Source: Pedobacter nanyangensis
Lineage (GTDB): Bacteria > Bacteroidota > Bacteroidia > Sphingobacteriales > Sphingobacteriaceae
DNA: 64,000 nt
Assembly: GCF_003313505.1 (NCBI RefSeq)
Contig: NZ_QMHO01000012.1
Coordinates: 1 to 64,000, forward strand
Direction: 5' to 3'
The notes beneath the pieces are model-generated. The model did not search any database and was not told where the DNA came from. It saw only the letters and a list, made by a program, of their open reading frames with translations. Shown in pieces: positions 36,348 through 45,700 of this stretch; the stretch's first letter is position 1, and each line of letters begins with the position of its first letter. Both the position numbers and the translations under genes were made by a program.

Positions 36348-37310
36348 ATGATACTTGTTACAGGCGCTACGGGGTTTTTAGGAGCAGAATTGGTAAAGCA
36401 ACTGACCAACAAAAATTTGGCAGTGAGGGCCATCAAAAGAAATGGCTCAGCCATTCCTGCCCCGCTACAAAACAATCCGCTGGTTACCTGGCACTTGGCC
36501 GATGTAAGCGAAACCGAAAGCCTTGCCGATGCTTTTGAAGGCATTAGCCAGGTTTATCACTGTGCCGCTACAGTATCCTTTAACCCTAAAGATAAGGCCC
36601 AGCTTTTTAAGATTAACATTGAGGGTACGGCCAACATCGTTAACCTTTGCACGGAGAACCAGGTGCGTTTGCTTCACGTAAGCTCCATAGCGGCATTGGG
36701 CATTGCCAAGGAAGGCCAGCTCATCACCGAAAAGCATTTTTGGGAGTACGATCCCAAAGCGCACAACTATGCCATTTCAAAATACGAAGGCGAAATGGAA
36801 GTTTGGCGTGGCATAGCCGAAGGATTGGACGCCGTGATTGTAAATCCAGCCGTAATTATTGGCAAAAACGCTGGCTACAACGGTAGCGGCGCAATTTTCA
36901 AACTGGTAAAAGACGGCTTGAAGTTTTATACCGACGGTGCTACCGGCCTTGTGGATGTAGAAGATGTAGCCAAAGCCATGATCTTGCTCATGGATAGTGA
37001 AATTACCGCCGAACGTTTTACCTTAAGTGCCGAAAACCTACATTACAAGGACTTTTTTGCACAGATTGCACAAGGCTTTGGCATCAAAGCTCCATCTGTA
37101 GAGGCCAAACCCTGGATGCTGGGCATTGCTTGGAGAGCCGCCAAACTGGCTTCGGTTTTTACCGGAAAGGCTCCCAGCCTCACCAAAGATGCCGCCCGCA
37201 GCAGCTTTAACCTCAGCTATTACAGCAACCAAAAAATAAAAGACACCCTAAACTTCGAATTTAAACCCCTACACCAAAGCATTGCCGAGGTATGCAATGC
37301 CTTGAAATAA
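36348..37310 (+). CDS. NAD-dependent epimerase/dehydratase family protein (extended SDR)
   Basis: A 320-residue extended short-chain dehydrogenase. The NAD(P) site VTGATGFLGAEL opens the protein, the Asp after the second strand appears in LADVSETESLADAF, and the catalytic YAISKYEGE gives Tyr and Lys. A region VNPAVIIGKN is typical of dihydroflavonol-4-reductase-like members that act on small aldehydes, sugars or sterol-like molecules. The substrate is unknown. It is followed by the SerB fusion gene after seven bases, so the two are co-transcribed. Confidence 0.9.
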   Translation: MILVTGATGFLGAELVKQLTNKNLAVRAIKRNGSAIPAPLQNNPLVTWHLADVSETESLADAFEGISQVYHCAATVSFNPKDKAQLFKINIEGTANIVNLCTENQVRLLHVSSIAALGIAKEGQLITEKHFWEYDPKAHNYAISKYEGEMEVWRGIAEGLDAVIVNPAVIIGKNAGYNGSGAIFKLVKDGLKFYTDGATGLVDVEDVAKAMILLMDSEITAERFTLSAENLHYKDFFAQIAQGFGIKAPSVEAKPWMLGIAWRAAKLASVFTGKAPSLTKDAARSSFNLSYYSNQKIKDTLNFEFKPLHQSIAEVCNALK

Positions 37311-37317
37311 ACTCCAG

Positions 37318-38616
37318 ATGAAACAGCAGAACTTTTACATCATTGATTTTGACAGCACATTTACCCAAGTTGAAGCCTTAGACGAACTCGCCCGTATTTC
37401 CCTTGCCAAACACCCCGAGCGTGAAGCCATTTACCAAAAGATAGAGGACTACACCAACTTAGCCATGGAAGGAAAGCTATCGTTTTCGGAAAGCTTGGCC
37501 CAACGGGTGAAACTGCTAGAAGCCAATGAAGAGCACCTGCAAAAACTCATCAAACATCTAAAAAAGAAAGTATCGAAATCTTTTTCCCGCAATGCGGATT
37601 TTTTTAAAAAACATGCTGATGAGGTACTCATTGTTTCGGGTGGGTTTAAGGAATTTATTACGCCTGTGGTAAGCCAGTACCACATCAAAAAAGAAAATAT
37701 CTATGCCAATACCTTTGTAACTACCGGTGACGGCAAAATTATAGACTACGATCATGCCAACCCGTTGAGCGAAGAGGGCGGGAAGGTGAAACTGATGCAG
37801 CAATTGAACTTACAGGGTAATTTGTATGGCATTGGCGATGGTTATTCTGATTTTCAGCTTCGCGAAAGTGGCCTCATCAAAAAATTCTATGCCTTTACCG
37901 AGAATATTGCCCGGGAAAGTATTGTTAACAAAGCAGATCACGTGACGCCAAGTTTTGATGAGTTTTTGTACGTAAATAATTTGCCAAGGGCGATATCTTA
38001 TCCCAAAAACAGGATTTTGTGCCTGGTGATTGGCGAGGTGCCTGCCGATACCATCAATTTCCTCAAAAAGGATGGTTTCTCCATTCGCCATAAGACTGAA
38101 TTTGAAGAGAAATATGTGGCTGATGTGGGCATGATGATTTTGGCCAATGGCGAAAAAATTGAAGACGAGAAACTCAAAAGAGCAGTAAAACTTAAAACCA
38201 TTGGCTATTTGGGCAATGCTAAAAACAAGCTCTCCTTTCAAATTTGCAATGAAATGGGCATTGTGATTTTTGATGATGCCAAAGCAAATCCAAGAAATGC
38301 CTTGTTTATCCCCAAACGTGTAGCCGATTTCATGAATAAAGGCACCACTTATTTGAGCTGCAACTTCCCCAATTTGCAATTGCCGGCTATTGATAGGTCG
38401 CACCGATTGATCCACATCCACAAAAATGTACCAGGCATTATGGCAAAAATCAACACCATTTTTGCCAAGCACAATATCAACATTGTGGGGCAATTTTTAA
38501 TGACCAATAGCACCATCGGCTATGCCATTACCGATATCAATACCGAGTACGACAAGCAATTGTTCAAATCATTGAAAAAAATTGAACATACCATAAAGTT
38601 CAGGGTATTGTATTAA
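37318..38616 (+). CDS. SerB phosphatase fused to a NAD-domain-less SerA with ACT domain
   Basis: A 432-residue fusion. Residues 1-215 are a HAD-type phosphoserine phosphatase, the last step of serine synthesis: DFDST at 10-14 gives nucleophile Asp10 and acid Asp12, then SGGFKEFI and GDGYSDFQL complete the motifs. Residues 227-360 match the substrate-binding half of 3-phosphoglycerate dehydrogenase (for example LKTIGYLGNAKNKLSFQIC), and 363-432 match its C-terminal ACT domain (RLIHIHKNVPGIMAKI, ending IKFRVLY). The NAD-binding domain with its GxGxxG motif is absent. The ACT part may sense serine and control the phosphatase. Confidence 0.85.
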   Translation: MKQQNFYIIDFDSTFTQVEALDELARISLAKHPEREAIYQKIEDYTNLAMEGKLSFSESLAQRVKLLEANEEHLQKLIKHLKKKVSKSFSRNADFFKKHADEVLIVSGGFKEFITPVVSQYHIKKENIYANTFVTTGDGKIIDYDHANPLSEEGGKVKLMQQLNLQGNLYGIGDGYSDFQLRESGLIKKFYAFTENIARESIVNKADHVTPSFDEFLYVNNLPRAISYPKNRILCLVIGEVPADTINFLKKDGFSIRHKTEFEEKYVADVGMMILANGEKIEDEKLKRAVKLKTIGYLGNAKNKLSFQICNEMGIVIFDDAKANPRNALFIPKRVADFMNKGTTYLSCNFPNLQLPAIDRSHRLIHIHKNVPGIMAKINTIFAKHNINIVGQFLMTNSTIGYAITDINTEYDKQLFKSLKKIEHTIKFRVLY

Positions 38617-38636
38617 CTTTAGGCCACAGCATTACA

Positions 38637-38665
38637 CTTTGACCATCTTTAAGAGATGGTCAAAG
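38637..38665 (+). terminator. Stem-loop after the SerB fusion gene
   Basis: CTTTGACCATCT (38637-38648) pairs perfectly with AGATGGTCAAAG (38654-38665) around TTAAG, 20 bases after the stop codon. No T tract follows, so termination is only probable. Confidence 0.5.
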
Positions 38666-38891
38666 CTGGAATAGTTGAAAAAAGTGGTATTTAACTAACT
38701 ATACTGTCATTACGCCTAAAAAAGCAGTGCCCATGTTATCTTCATCGTGGATACGGATTTTCAATTTCAGCCTTATCATAGATAGGCCCAGCTAGTTATT
38801 GTCTTTTCTAACAGATGCTGAACTAAATTCGGCATGACGAAAATAGTGCGTTAGCACAAACAAACATCGTTAACTGATAAAGACAAAACAA

Positions 38892-39857
38892 ATGGAACTT
38901 ACTCCACAGATTAAGGAAAAACTGGCCCTGCTTCAGGAAAAATACGAAGCCATGGGGCAGGATATGGTCTCGTATCTTGATGGCCTTTTATATGCCGATT
39001 TTCTCACCTATTGGGACTACATTCATCTGGATACTTTGCTGAGCCTGCAAAGTCCAAAAACGCCTTTCCCTGATGAGGAAATCTTCATCATGTACCACCA
39101 AATTACCGAGCTGTATTTCAAGCTTTCGTTGCATGAATGCAGGCAAATTGCCACACATGAAAATTTAACCGCTCCATTTTTCACCGAGCGTGTAAAGAGA
39201 ATAAATGCCTATTTCAATGCGCTCACCACCTCTTTTGAGGTAATGGTGAATGGCATGGAAAAAGAGCAGTTTTTGAAATTCCGCATGTCGTTGTTACCCG
39301 CCAGTGGCTTTCAAAGTGGTCAATACCGCATGATTGAAATATCAGCCACAGATTTTACCCAATTGGTAGACAAAAGCAAAAGGGAAGCACTAGCAGAAGC
39401 CAACATCGAAGAAAAATTTGAATACATCTATTGGAAATTTGGCGCTACCGAACTGGCCACGGGCAAACAGACTTTAACGCTAAAACAGTTCATCAACAAA
39501 TATGCCGCTCAATTTTTAGCTTTGGCCAAAGAAAGAGAACACCGCAATTTCGCTTCGCTATACAAACAGCTGGAAACAAAAGGAGAGGATGTAAGCGAAT
39601 TAGCGGAAGAGCTGCGCAAACTAGACCTTTACGTAAACGTGGAGTGGCCTTTGTCCCACTATAAATCGGCGGTAAGGTACTTGGAAAAAGATCCGGTAGA
39701 CATTGCTGCAACCGGAGGAACCAATTGGCAAAAGTACTTGCCTCCCCGTTTTCAAAAAAGAATTTTCTATCCGTTTTTGTGGACTGATGAACAGAAAGAT
39801 GAATGGGGAAAAGGATGGGTACTTAGTGTGCTGCAGACACTAAAAAACAAACATTAA
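38892..39857 (+). CDS. Tryptophan 2,3-dioxygenase family protein
   Basis: A 321-residue all-helical haem-protein type. Tryptophan 2,3-dioxygenase opens the indole ring to N-formylkynurenine. Family marks are YADFLTYWDYIHLDTLLSLQ, PDEEIFIMYHQITELYFKL near residue 70 with the distal His, MSLLPASGFQSGQYRMIEI, and the proximal His256 in WPLSHYKSAVRYL, then the AATGGTNWQKYLPPRF loop. The Gly-Thr-Gly loop is less regular than in animal enzymes. It sits between the SerB fusion and ilvE, a loose amino-acid metabolism neighbourhood. There is no other kynurenine gene here. Confidence 0.85.
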   Translation: MELTPQIKEKLALLQEKYEAMGQDMVSYLDGLLYADFLTYWDYIHLDTLLSLQSPKTPFPDEEIFIMYHQITELYFKLSLHECRQIATHENLTAPFFTERVKRINAYFNALTTSFEVMVNGMEKEQFLKFRMSLLPASGFQSGQYRMIEISATDFTQLVDKSKREALAEANIEEKFEYIYWKFGATELATGKQTLTLKQFINKYAAQFLALAKEREHRNFASLYKQLETKGEDVSELAEELRKLDLYVNVEWPLSHYKSAVRYLEKDPVDIAATGGTNWQKYLPPRFQKRIFYPFLWTDEQKDEWGKGWVLSVLQTLKNKH

Positions 39858-39893
39858 ATCTTTGTAAAGCCTTAAAAAACGCTTGATTTTTAG

Positions 39894-39901
39894 TACTTTT
39901 G
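39894..39901 (+). promoter_or_regulatory. -7 promoter box of ilvE
   Basis: TACTTTTG matches TAnnTTTG and lies 141 bases before the ilvE ATG. The long gap contrasts with the leaderless genes in this window and marks an unusual leader. Confidence 0.6.
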
Positions 39902-39916
39902 CAGCAAATAAACTCA

Positions 39917-40042
39917 GGTCGCTAAAACGACCGTCAATTTCAAGAGCAGCAAAGCGGAAAGAATTTCTAAAGGATTTATCTGCGATACCGCTGTGGCCCG
40001 AAATGACGACCCAATGAAAGCTACCTTAAAAAATGTTATAAA
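39917..40042 (+). promoter_or_regulatory. Structured leader of ilvE
   Basis: The leader contains a small hairpin GGTCG-CTAAAA-CGACC (39917-39932), a long-range stem CGTCAATTTC (39932-39941) with GAAATGACG (40000-40008, one bulged A), and an internal AGCGG / CCGCT pair (39953-39957 with 39988-39992). The right arm of the long stem contains an ATG at 40003. It matches no riboswitch class I can name. Control of ilvE by folding or by translation of the micro-ORFs at its end is inferred. Confidence 0.45.
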
Positions 40043-40046
40043 ATGA
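40014..40046 (+). CDS. Possible leader peptide MKATLKNVIK
   Basis: A ten-residue ORF (ATG 40014-40016, TGA 40044-40046) carries Leu, Val and Ile, the end products related to IlvE. Its stop overlaps the ilvE start in ATGA form, so translation may be coupled. Its own start overlaps the stop of another four-codon ORF (ATG 40003, TGA 40015). With so few codons chance is a serious alternative. Confidence 0.3.
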   Translation: MKATLKNVIK

Positions 40047-41110
40047 CCGAAACATTAGACATCAAAGTAACAAAGGTTGAGCAAACTCGCCTTACCGTTA
40101 CTGATTTTTCGCAATTGCCATTCGGTAAAGTATTTACCGACCACATGTTTTTGTGCGACTATCAGGATGGTGAATGGAAAAATCCCAGAGTAGTTCCCTA
40201 TGGTCCAATCCCGATGAGCCCTGCCATTTCTGCCCTGCATTACGGACAGGCTATTTTCGAAGGTATTAAAGCCTATCGACTGCCTGATGGCAAAATCAGC
40301 ATTTTTAGAGCGGATAAGAACTTCCTGCGTTTCAATAAATCGGCAAAAAGAATGGCGATGGCCGAAGTTCCCGAAGAAATTTTCATGCAGGGAATGGCTA
40401 CGCTAATTAATATTGATGAGAAGTGGGTGCCTGCGCAAGAAGATTATGCACTTTACATTAGGCCTGTAATGTATGCAACAGACCCTTATTTAGGCGTTAA
40501 AGCTTCTGATTCTTATACGTTTGGTATTTTAACAACGCCTACCGGCAAGTATTACAACAAAGCATTAAGAGTAAAAGTAGAAACAGAATTTACCCGTGCC
40601 GATGATGGCGGTGTAGGTTTTGCCAAAACTGCTGGCAACTATGCCCGTTCATTATATCCATTTGAGGTAGCCAAACAAGAAGGCTTTGACCAGCTGATTT
40701 GGACCGATGCTCAAACTCATGAGTTTATTGAAGAAGCGGGTACGGCCAACCTCATGTTTGTTATGGATGGCAAATTAGTGACCCCAGCGGTAAGAACTAC
40801 GGTATTAGATGGGGTAACCAGAGATACGATTATTCAATTGGCAAAAGCTGAAGGTGTTGAAGTAGAAGAAAGAAGGGTTTCTGTAAAAGAAATTATTGAA
40901 GGTATTGAAAGCGGTAGATTAACCGAGGCTTTTGCCGCTGGAACTGCTGCCACAGTAACCCATATTGGCGAAATCAACTACCAAGGAAAAGATTACACCT
41001 TAACTGATCCGGCTACCAGAAACGTTTCTAACAGTATTGCTAAAAAGCTGAATGATATTAAATATGGTTTAGCTCCAGATACTTTTGGTTGGAATTGGGT
41101 GATTTCTTAA
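40043..41110 (+). CDS. ilvE: Branched-chain amino acid aminotransferase
   Basis: A 355-residue PLP enzyme of fold type IV that makes Leu, Ile and Val from their keto acids with glutamate. The PLP lysine lies in VGFAKTAGNYARSL, and the phosphate loop in FIEEAGTANLMFVMD. The region ALHYGQAIFEGIKAYR is the family start and the substrate loop is in FAAGTAATVTHIGEI. Length agrees with the longer eukaryote-like class found in many bacteria. It follows a structured leader with a separate promoter and has a strong terminator 22 bases after the stop. Confidence 0.97.
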   Translation: MTETLDIKVTKVEQTRLTVTDFSQLPFGKVFTDHMFLCDYQDGEWKNPRVVPYGPIPMSPAISALHYGQAIFEGIKAYRLPDGKISIFRADKNFLRFNKSAKRMAMAEVPEEIFMQGMATLINIDEKWVPAQEDYALYIRPVMYATDPYLGVKASDSYTFGILTTPTGKYYNKALRVKVETEFTRADDGGVGFAKTAGNYARSLYPFEVAKQEGFDQLIWTDAQTHEFIEEAGTANLMFVMDGKLVTPAVRTTVLDGVTRDTIIQLAKAEGVEVEERRVSVKEIIEGIESGRLTEAFAAGTAATVTHIGEINYQGKDYTLTDPATRNVSNSIAKKLNDIKYGLAPDTFGWNWVIS

Positions 41111-41132
41111 TCCCTTTTTCTTCTTAAAAAAC

Positions 41133-41159
41133 AAAAGGCCCCGCAATGCGAGGCCTTTT
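41133..41159. terminator. Bidirectional terminator between ilvE and susD-like gene
   Basis: AAAAGGCCCCGC (41133-41144) pairs with GCGAGGCCTTTT (41148-41159) around AAT with one mismatch. T runs lie on both strands, so it serves both convergent genes. Confidence 0.75.
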
Positions 41160-41176
41160 TCATTTAATATCGAGCG

Positions 41177-42775
41177 CTATTGTTTATCCCACCAAACTCT
41201 ACCGGTCAAATTATCTCCTCCGGTAACTGCCGCAGCAGCTTCGCGATAATTCGCTCCATTTTTGGCCGCTTCCTCTACTGGATATGGAAAACGGCGGGGA
41301 ATAGTTCCATTAGTCGCATTACCCGGGAAAACCACTGGTGTTAGCACAGGGAAACCAGTTCTTCTCCAGTTACTCCAGGTTTCATAAAAATCAAGCTGGA
41401 TATTGCTTGCTAGCCAATATTGCGTATTAATTTGCTGCAAACCTGTTCCAGCATTATAGGCATTTGCCAATAAATAGGTATCTGCTGCAGTTCCCGCAAT
41501 GGCCATACTTGCATCATATGGGCTAAGTCCAGTAATTCCAGCTTTTACACCCGCATTATAATGTGTAGCAGCGCTTCCGCCTATTCCCCAACGTTGAGCG
41601 GCTTCTGCCAACAGCAATTCGGTTTGGGCGTATGACAGAATGAAGGTGACGCCATTTCTCTTTAGCATATTTGGATGCGGAGACGAATAATCTGGCATGG
41701 TAGTATAAAACGGATCAGAGCTGATATTTTGACTAGGCACTGCACTTAAATCCTTACCGTTGGGCATGCCTTTTTGCACCAGCGGATTGGCGTCAAAATT
41801 TGCATTTTGGGTTTTAGAACCATCGCTTAAATACAATTTAGTCACCGCAACTTTACCCAAGCGGGGATCTGCCGTAGTCTTCAACAAATCGATGAAGGTT
41901 TTAGACCATTTTACATAATAATGTTCCTGCCCGCCATCACCTAAAAGTACTTGGCTGTTTCTGTTCTGGGTTACTCTCGCTCCTCTATCATCATGAGCAA
42001 CAATAGCATCATCTGCACTGGAAATAAGTGTTTTACCTATCGTTTTAGTGGCATAAGTTTTTGCGGTGTTTTCATCTATCTTTACTAAGCGCATCGCTAA
42101 GCGCAACAAAAACGAATTGCCAAAGCGTTTCCATTTTTCAATATCACCTTTATAAATGACATCCCCGACTACTTTATCTCCAGCTGGATTTAATGCATTG
42201 GTAGCTTCATCTACTTCTTTCAATAAATCCATGTATATGGCTTGTTGCTTATCGTATTTTGGCGTATAGTTACTGGTATAATAACCTTGCCCTGCTTGCG
42301 AATAAGGTACGTCACCATATAAATCTGTTAATCGAGCGAAAATCACGGCTTTCCAAATACGGGCTACATTATATAAATTGCTGTATTTCGCCTTGCCTTT
42401 GGCAAACTCTACGGCATCTACAATTGGACGTACTTGCTCTATATATGCTCCAACAGCTCCATTACCCCAATAGGCGGCCGTATACCCTTCATTTAACATA
42501 TATTTATCTCCCGCCCAGTAGCTTACTACGGTAGACATGCCCTGCATCATGGTAGAACAATAAATCAGATTTCCTCTCCAAGTATCATAAGAAAAATCGA
42601 TACTGCCTGTGTAAGTTAATTGTGCTGTAGACAGCATGTAATTTGGGTCGAAACTACTTGGCCCATATGCTACCGGATCAGTATTGATATCCTTGAAATC
42701 CTTGGTACAACCTGCGCCAAGAAACAATACAAAGATCGCTAGCAAACTATATTTATTCAGAATATTTGTTTTCAT
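41177..42775 (-). CDS. SusD/RagB family outer-membrane lipoprotein
   Basis: A 532-residue surface lipoprotein that binds substrate above a SusC channel. The N-terminus YSLLAIFVLFLGAGCTKD has a lipobox with lipidated Cys. FKDINTDPVAYGPSSFDPNYM is the start of the SusD-like_2 type. Tetratricopeptide-like helices follow, for example ARIWKAVIFARLTDLYGDVPYSQ. It is encoded 18 bases after the SusC partner. The substrate is not visible: there is no glycoside hydrolase or peptidase next to it, and this SusD subtype often serves non-glycan nutrients. Confidence 0.92.
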   Translation of the reverse strand: MKTNILNKYSLLAIFVLFLGAGCTKDFKDINTDPVAYGPSSFDPNYMLSTAQLTYTGSIDFSYDTWRGNLIYCSTMMQGMSTVVSYWAGDKYMLNEGYTAAYWGNGAVGAYIEQVRPIVDAVEFAKGKAKYSNLYNVARIWKAVIFARLTDLYGDVPYSQAGQGYYTSNYTPKYDKQQAIYMDLLKEVDEATNALNPAGDKVVGDVIYKGDIEKWKRFGNSFLLRLAMRLVKIDENTAKTYATKTIGKTLISSADDAIVAHDDRGARVTQNRNSQVLLGDGGQEHYYVKWSKTFIDLLKTTADPRLGKVAVTKLYLSDGSKTQNANFDANPLVQKGMPNGKDLSAVPSQNISSDPFYTTMPDYSSPHPNMLKRNGVTFILSYAQTELLLAEAAQRWGIGGSAATHYNAGVKAGITGLSPYDASMAIAGTAADTYLLANAYNAGTGLQQINTQYWLASNIQLDFYETWSNWRRTGFPVLTPVVFPGNATNGTIPRRFPYPVEEAAKNGANYREAAAAVTGGDNLTGRVWWDKQ

Positions 42776-42793
42776 GTCAATCGTTTTTAGGTT

Positions 42794-45700
42794 TTAAAAC
42801 TTAACGTTTAGGTTTAATCCAAAGGTTCTAACTGGGGGAACACCTCCCAATTCAAGACCAGGAAAAGTTGCGTTGTAGCTAGATTCGGGATCGATATTAT
42901 CGGTCTTTTTCATCAGAATAGCCAAGTTTCTTGCTACGAAACTCACGTTAAGCCCTTGAATTTTGTTGTTGAACATTTTAGCTGGAAAATTATACCCTAA
43001 CACAATCTGTCTCAACTTAATAAAGCTGGCATCTTGTACAAAACGAAAGGATGTATTATTAGCGGTATTTTCGTAAAACTTAGCCGCAGTTACATTTCCT
43101 GGGGCATCTAAAGCCTCTCTGTTTGCTAAAGTAGATTGATGCAAACCAAAGATATAACCATAGTAATCAGTAGCAGAAAAGATTTTACCGCCCCATTTAC
43201 CATCAATTAAAATAGAAAGATTGATTCCTTTATAGTTGAGCTCGTTGTTCCATCCTGCAAACCACTTGTTGTAGGCCGATCCGTAGGCTTTTAAATCTCC
43301 CCTTGCAGGCCCGTTTGCATCTTCTACAATTTTACCATTAGCATCATACTTGTAATCATAAGCCATCACTTGAGAGGCAGCTTTACCAGGGATATTTTGT
43401 AAGAAACCTACACCAGAACGAGAAGTAGCAATCAACTGGTTATCTACACCCTCTGCTAGAGAAATTACCTTATTATTATTGTAGGTGGCATTTAAAGAAG
43501 AAGTCCATATAAAATCTCGGGTTTTTAGTGGCTGTCCAGATAGCAACATTTCCCAACCTTTATTTTCTATTTCGCCAGCATTTAAAACCGCACCAGCATA
43601 ACCTGTAGTGCTGGAAGTGGTTACAAATGAAATCTCATTCTTAGAACGTTTTTTGTACCAAGTTAAATCCAGATTCAACCTACTGTTCAGAAAACGCAAT
43701 TCTGTACCAAATTCCAATTCAGACGCTTCTGAAGCCACTAACGATGAATTAGGGATATTGCCATTTTTAATAATTCCTAATGGTGAATTATTCAAGTTTT
43801 GGCTCATAAAGTCGTAGATTAATGCTGTTTGATAAGGATCTGTTGCCTGTCCTACTACGGCATAACCCGCTCTAATTTTACCGAAGTTTAATACAGACGG
43901 CTTCCAAAGTTCGGAGAATACAAAAGAGGCATTAACCGAAGGATAAATGATATATAATTTATTGTCCTTAAGCGGTGTTGCCAAAGTACTGAACCAATCA
44001 GAGCGAGCACTTCCAGTCAGGTAAAACCAATCCTTATAAGTAAATTCTAAAGTGCCATAAGCAGATTGAGTTTCAGAATGGTTTTCGCTATATTCTACTG
44101 CTTTATTTAGAGCATTTTTAATATTATAAACCCCAAAAATTGCAAAATCAGTTCCGTTATTAGTCATTTGGGATACATCCGTTTTACGATAACTTGCTCC
44201 CAAATTAGGCGTTAAGAAAAAGTCGTCACTCAATGTAAATGTTTTTCCAACCAACACATCGGCGTTAATGTCAGAAAACTTGGTTGCTTGTTCGGCAATT
44301 TTACCGTTGGCATAGTAACCAGTACCAGAGGGCACCACATTTTTATAGGTATCGTTGTAACTGTCTTGACCTGCTCTTGCTTGTATAAACAAGCCGTTAT
44401 CTAAGGTATATTTTGCCGTTACCGAAGAGATCAAACGATTACGTTTGGTGTTGTTCACAAATTCATATGCCGCAAACCAAGGGTTGGTGGCATATACATT
44501 ACCCGTATTATATAATTTTTCACTTTGATCTGCATTACGCCAAGGTTTCAAACTATTAATATTAACACTGGTTGGCAAAAAGATAGCGTTATAATTGGCG
44601 TTACCAGCACCATCTGAAACCATTGGTCTATTTTTCACCTGCTCTAAAATATAATTTGCACGAGCATCAATACTTAAGCGTTTGATCGGCGTAAAAATCC
44701 CTGCGAAGTTAAACGACTGCCTATTTAAGCCCGAATTAGGCACAATAGAGTTGTTATTCACGTCACTTCCTGATAAACGTATACTACCGCCATCAAAGCT
44801 TTTATTCAGCGCCAAGGTATTGGTCCAGGTACCTCCTGTTTTGTAAAAATCTTCGATATTATCTTTTTGTGCACGATATGGCCTGCTCACGCCATCAAAT
44901 TGGATTACATCACTGCCATCTAGCTTGGCTCCCCAACTTGAACCACCTACTTGAGCAGCTCCCGCAGCGGTAGTTGGTTTTCTGCCATTGGCTCCTTGAC
45001 CATAAACATATTGCCAGTTGGTACGGTCTATCACTTGCTCGGCAACATAATTGCTATTGAACTCAATACCGCTTCCTTTACCACTTTTGGTGGTAATTAA
45101 GATCACTCCTCCTTTTGCACGATAACCATATAATGCAGAGGCCGCAGCTCCTTTTAACACCGAAATGCTTTCAATATCATCTGGGTTAATGTTTCCTATG
45201 GCATCTCCCAAATCTGGGGCATTATCCCATTGGCTGCCCTTGTTCCCATTAGGGTTTTGGTTATTTAAACCCACAGGTTTGTTTTCCATGGGTATGCCGT
45301 TAATCACGTACAATGGCTGGTTGCTTTGGCTTAAACTTGATACACCACGAATAGTCACACTGATTGCGGCACCAGCACCTCCAGCGGTACTACTGACATC
45401 TAGTCCCGGTACTTTGCCAGACAATGAGCTCATCACATTAAGTTCTCTTGCTTTCGTCAATTCTTCCCCTCTCACTTCGCTAACTGCATATCCCAATGCT
45501 CTTTTTTCACGTTTGATGCCTAAGGCAGTCACCACTACCTCGCCCAATTGCTTGGAATCTTCTTGCAAAACAACTTCTAAAGTTTTTTTACCTCCTACAG
45601 CAATTTCTTGAGATGAAAATCCCTCGTACGACACGACCAAAACGCTATTCTCCGGGACAATAATTGAAAATTCTCCGTTAACATCTGCGGAAGTACCTCT

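Noticed and set aside
39900-40042. SAM-I riboswitch in the ilvE leader (TCAAGAGCAGC and TGGCCC resemble parts)
   Set aside because: The later conserved blocks and closing P1 stem of SAM-I are missing, so only the label structured leader is kept.
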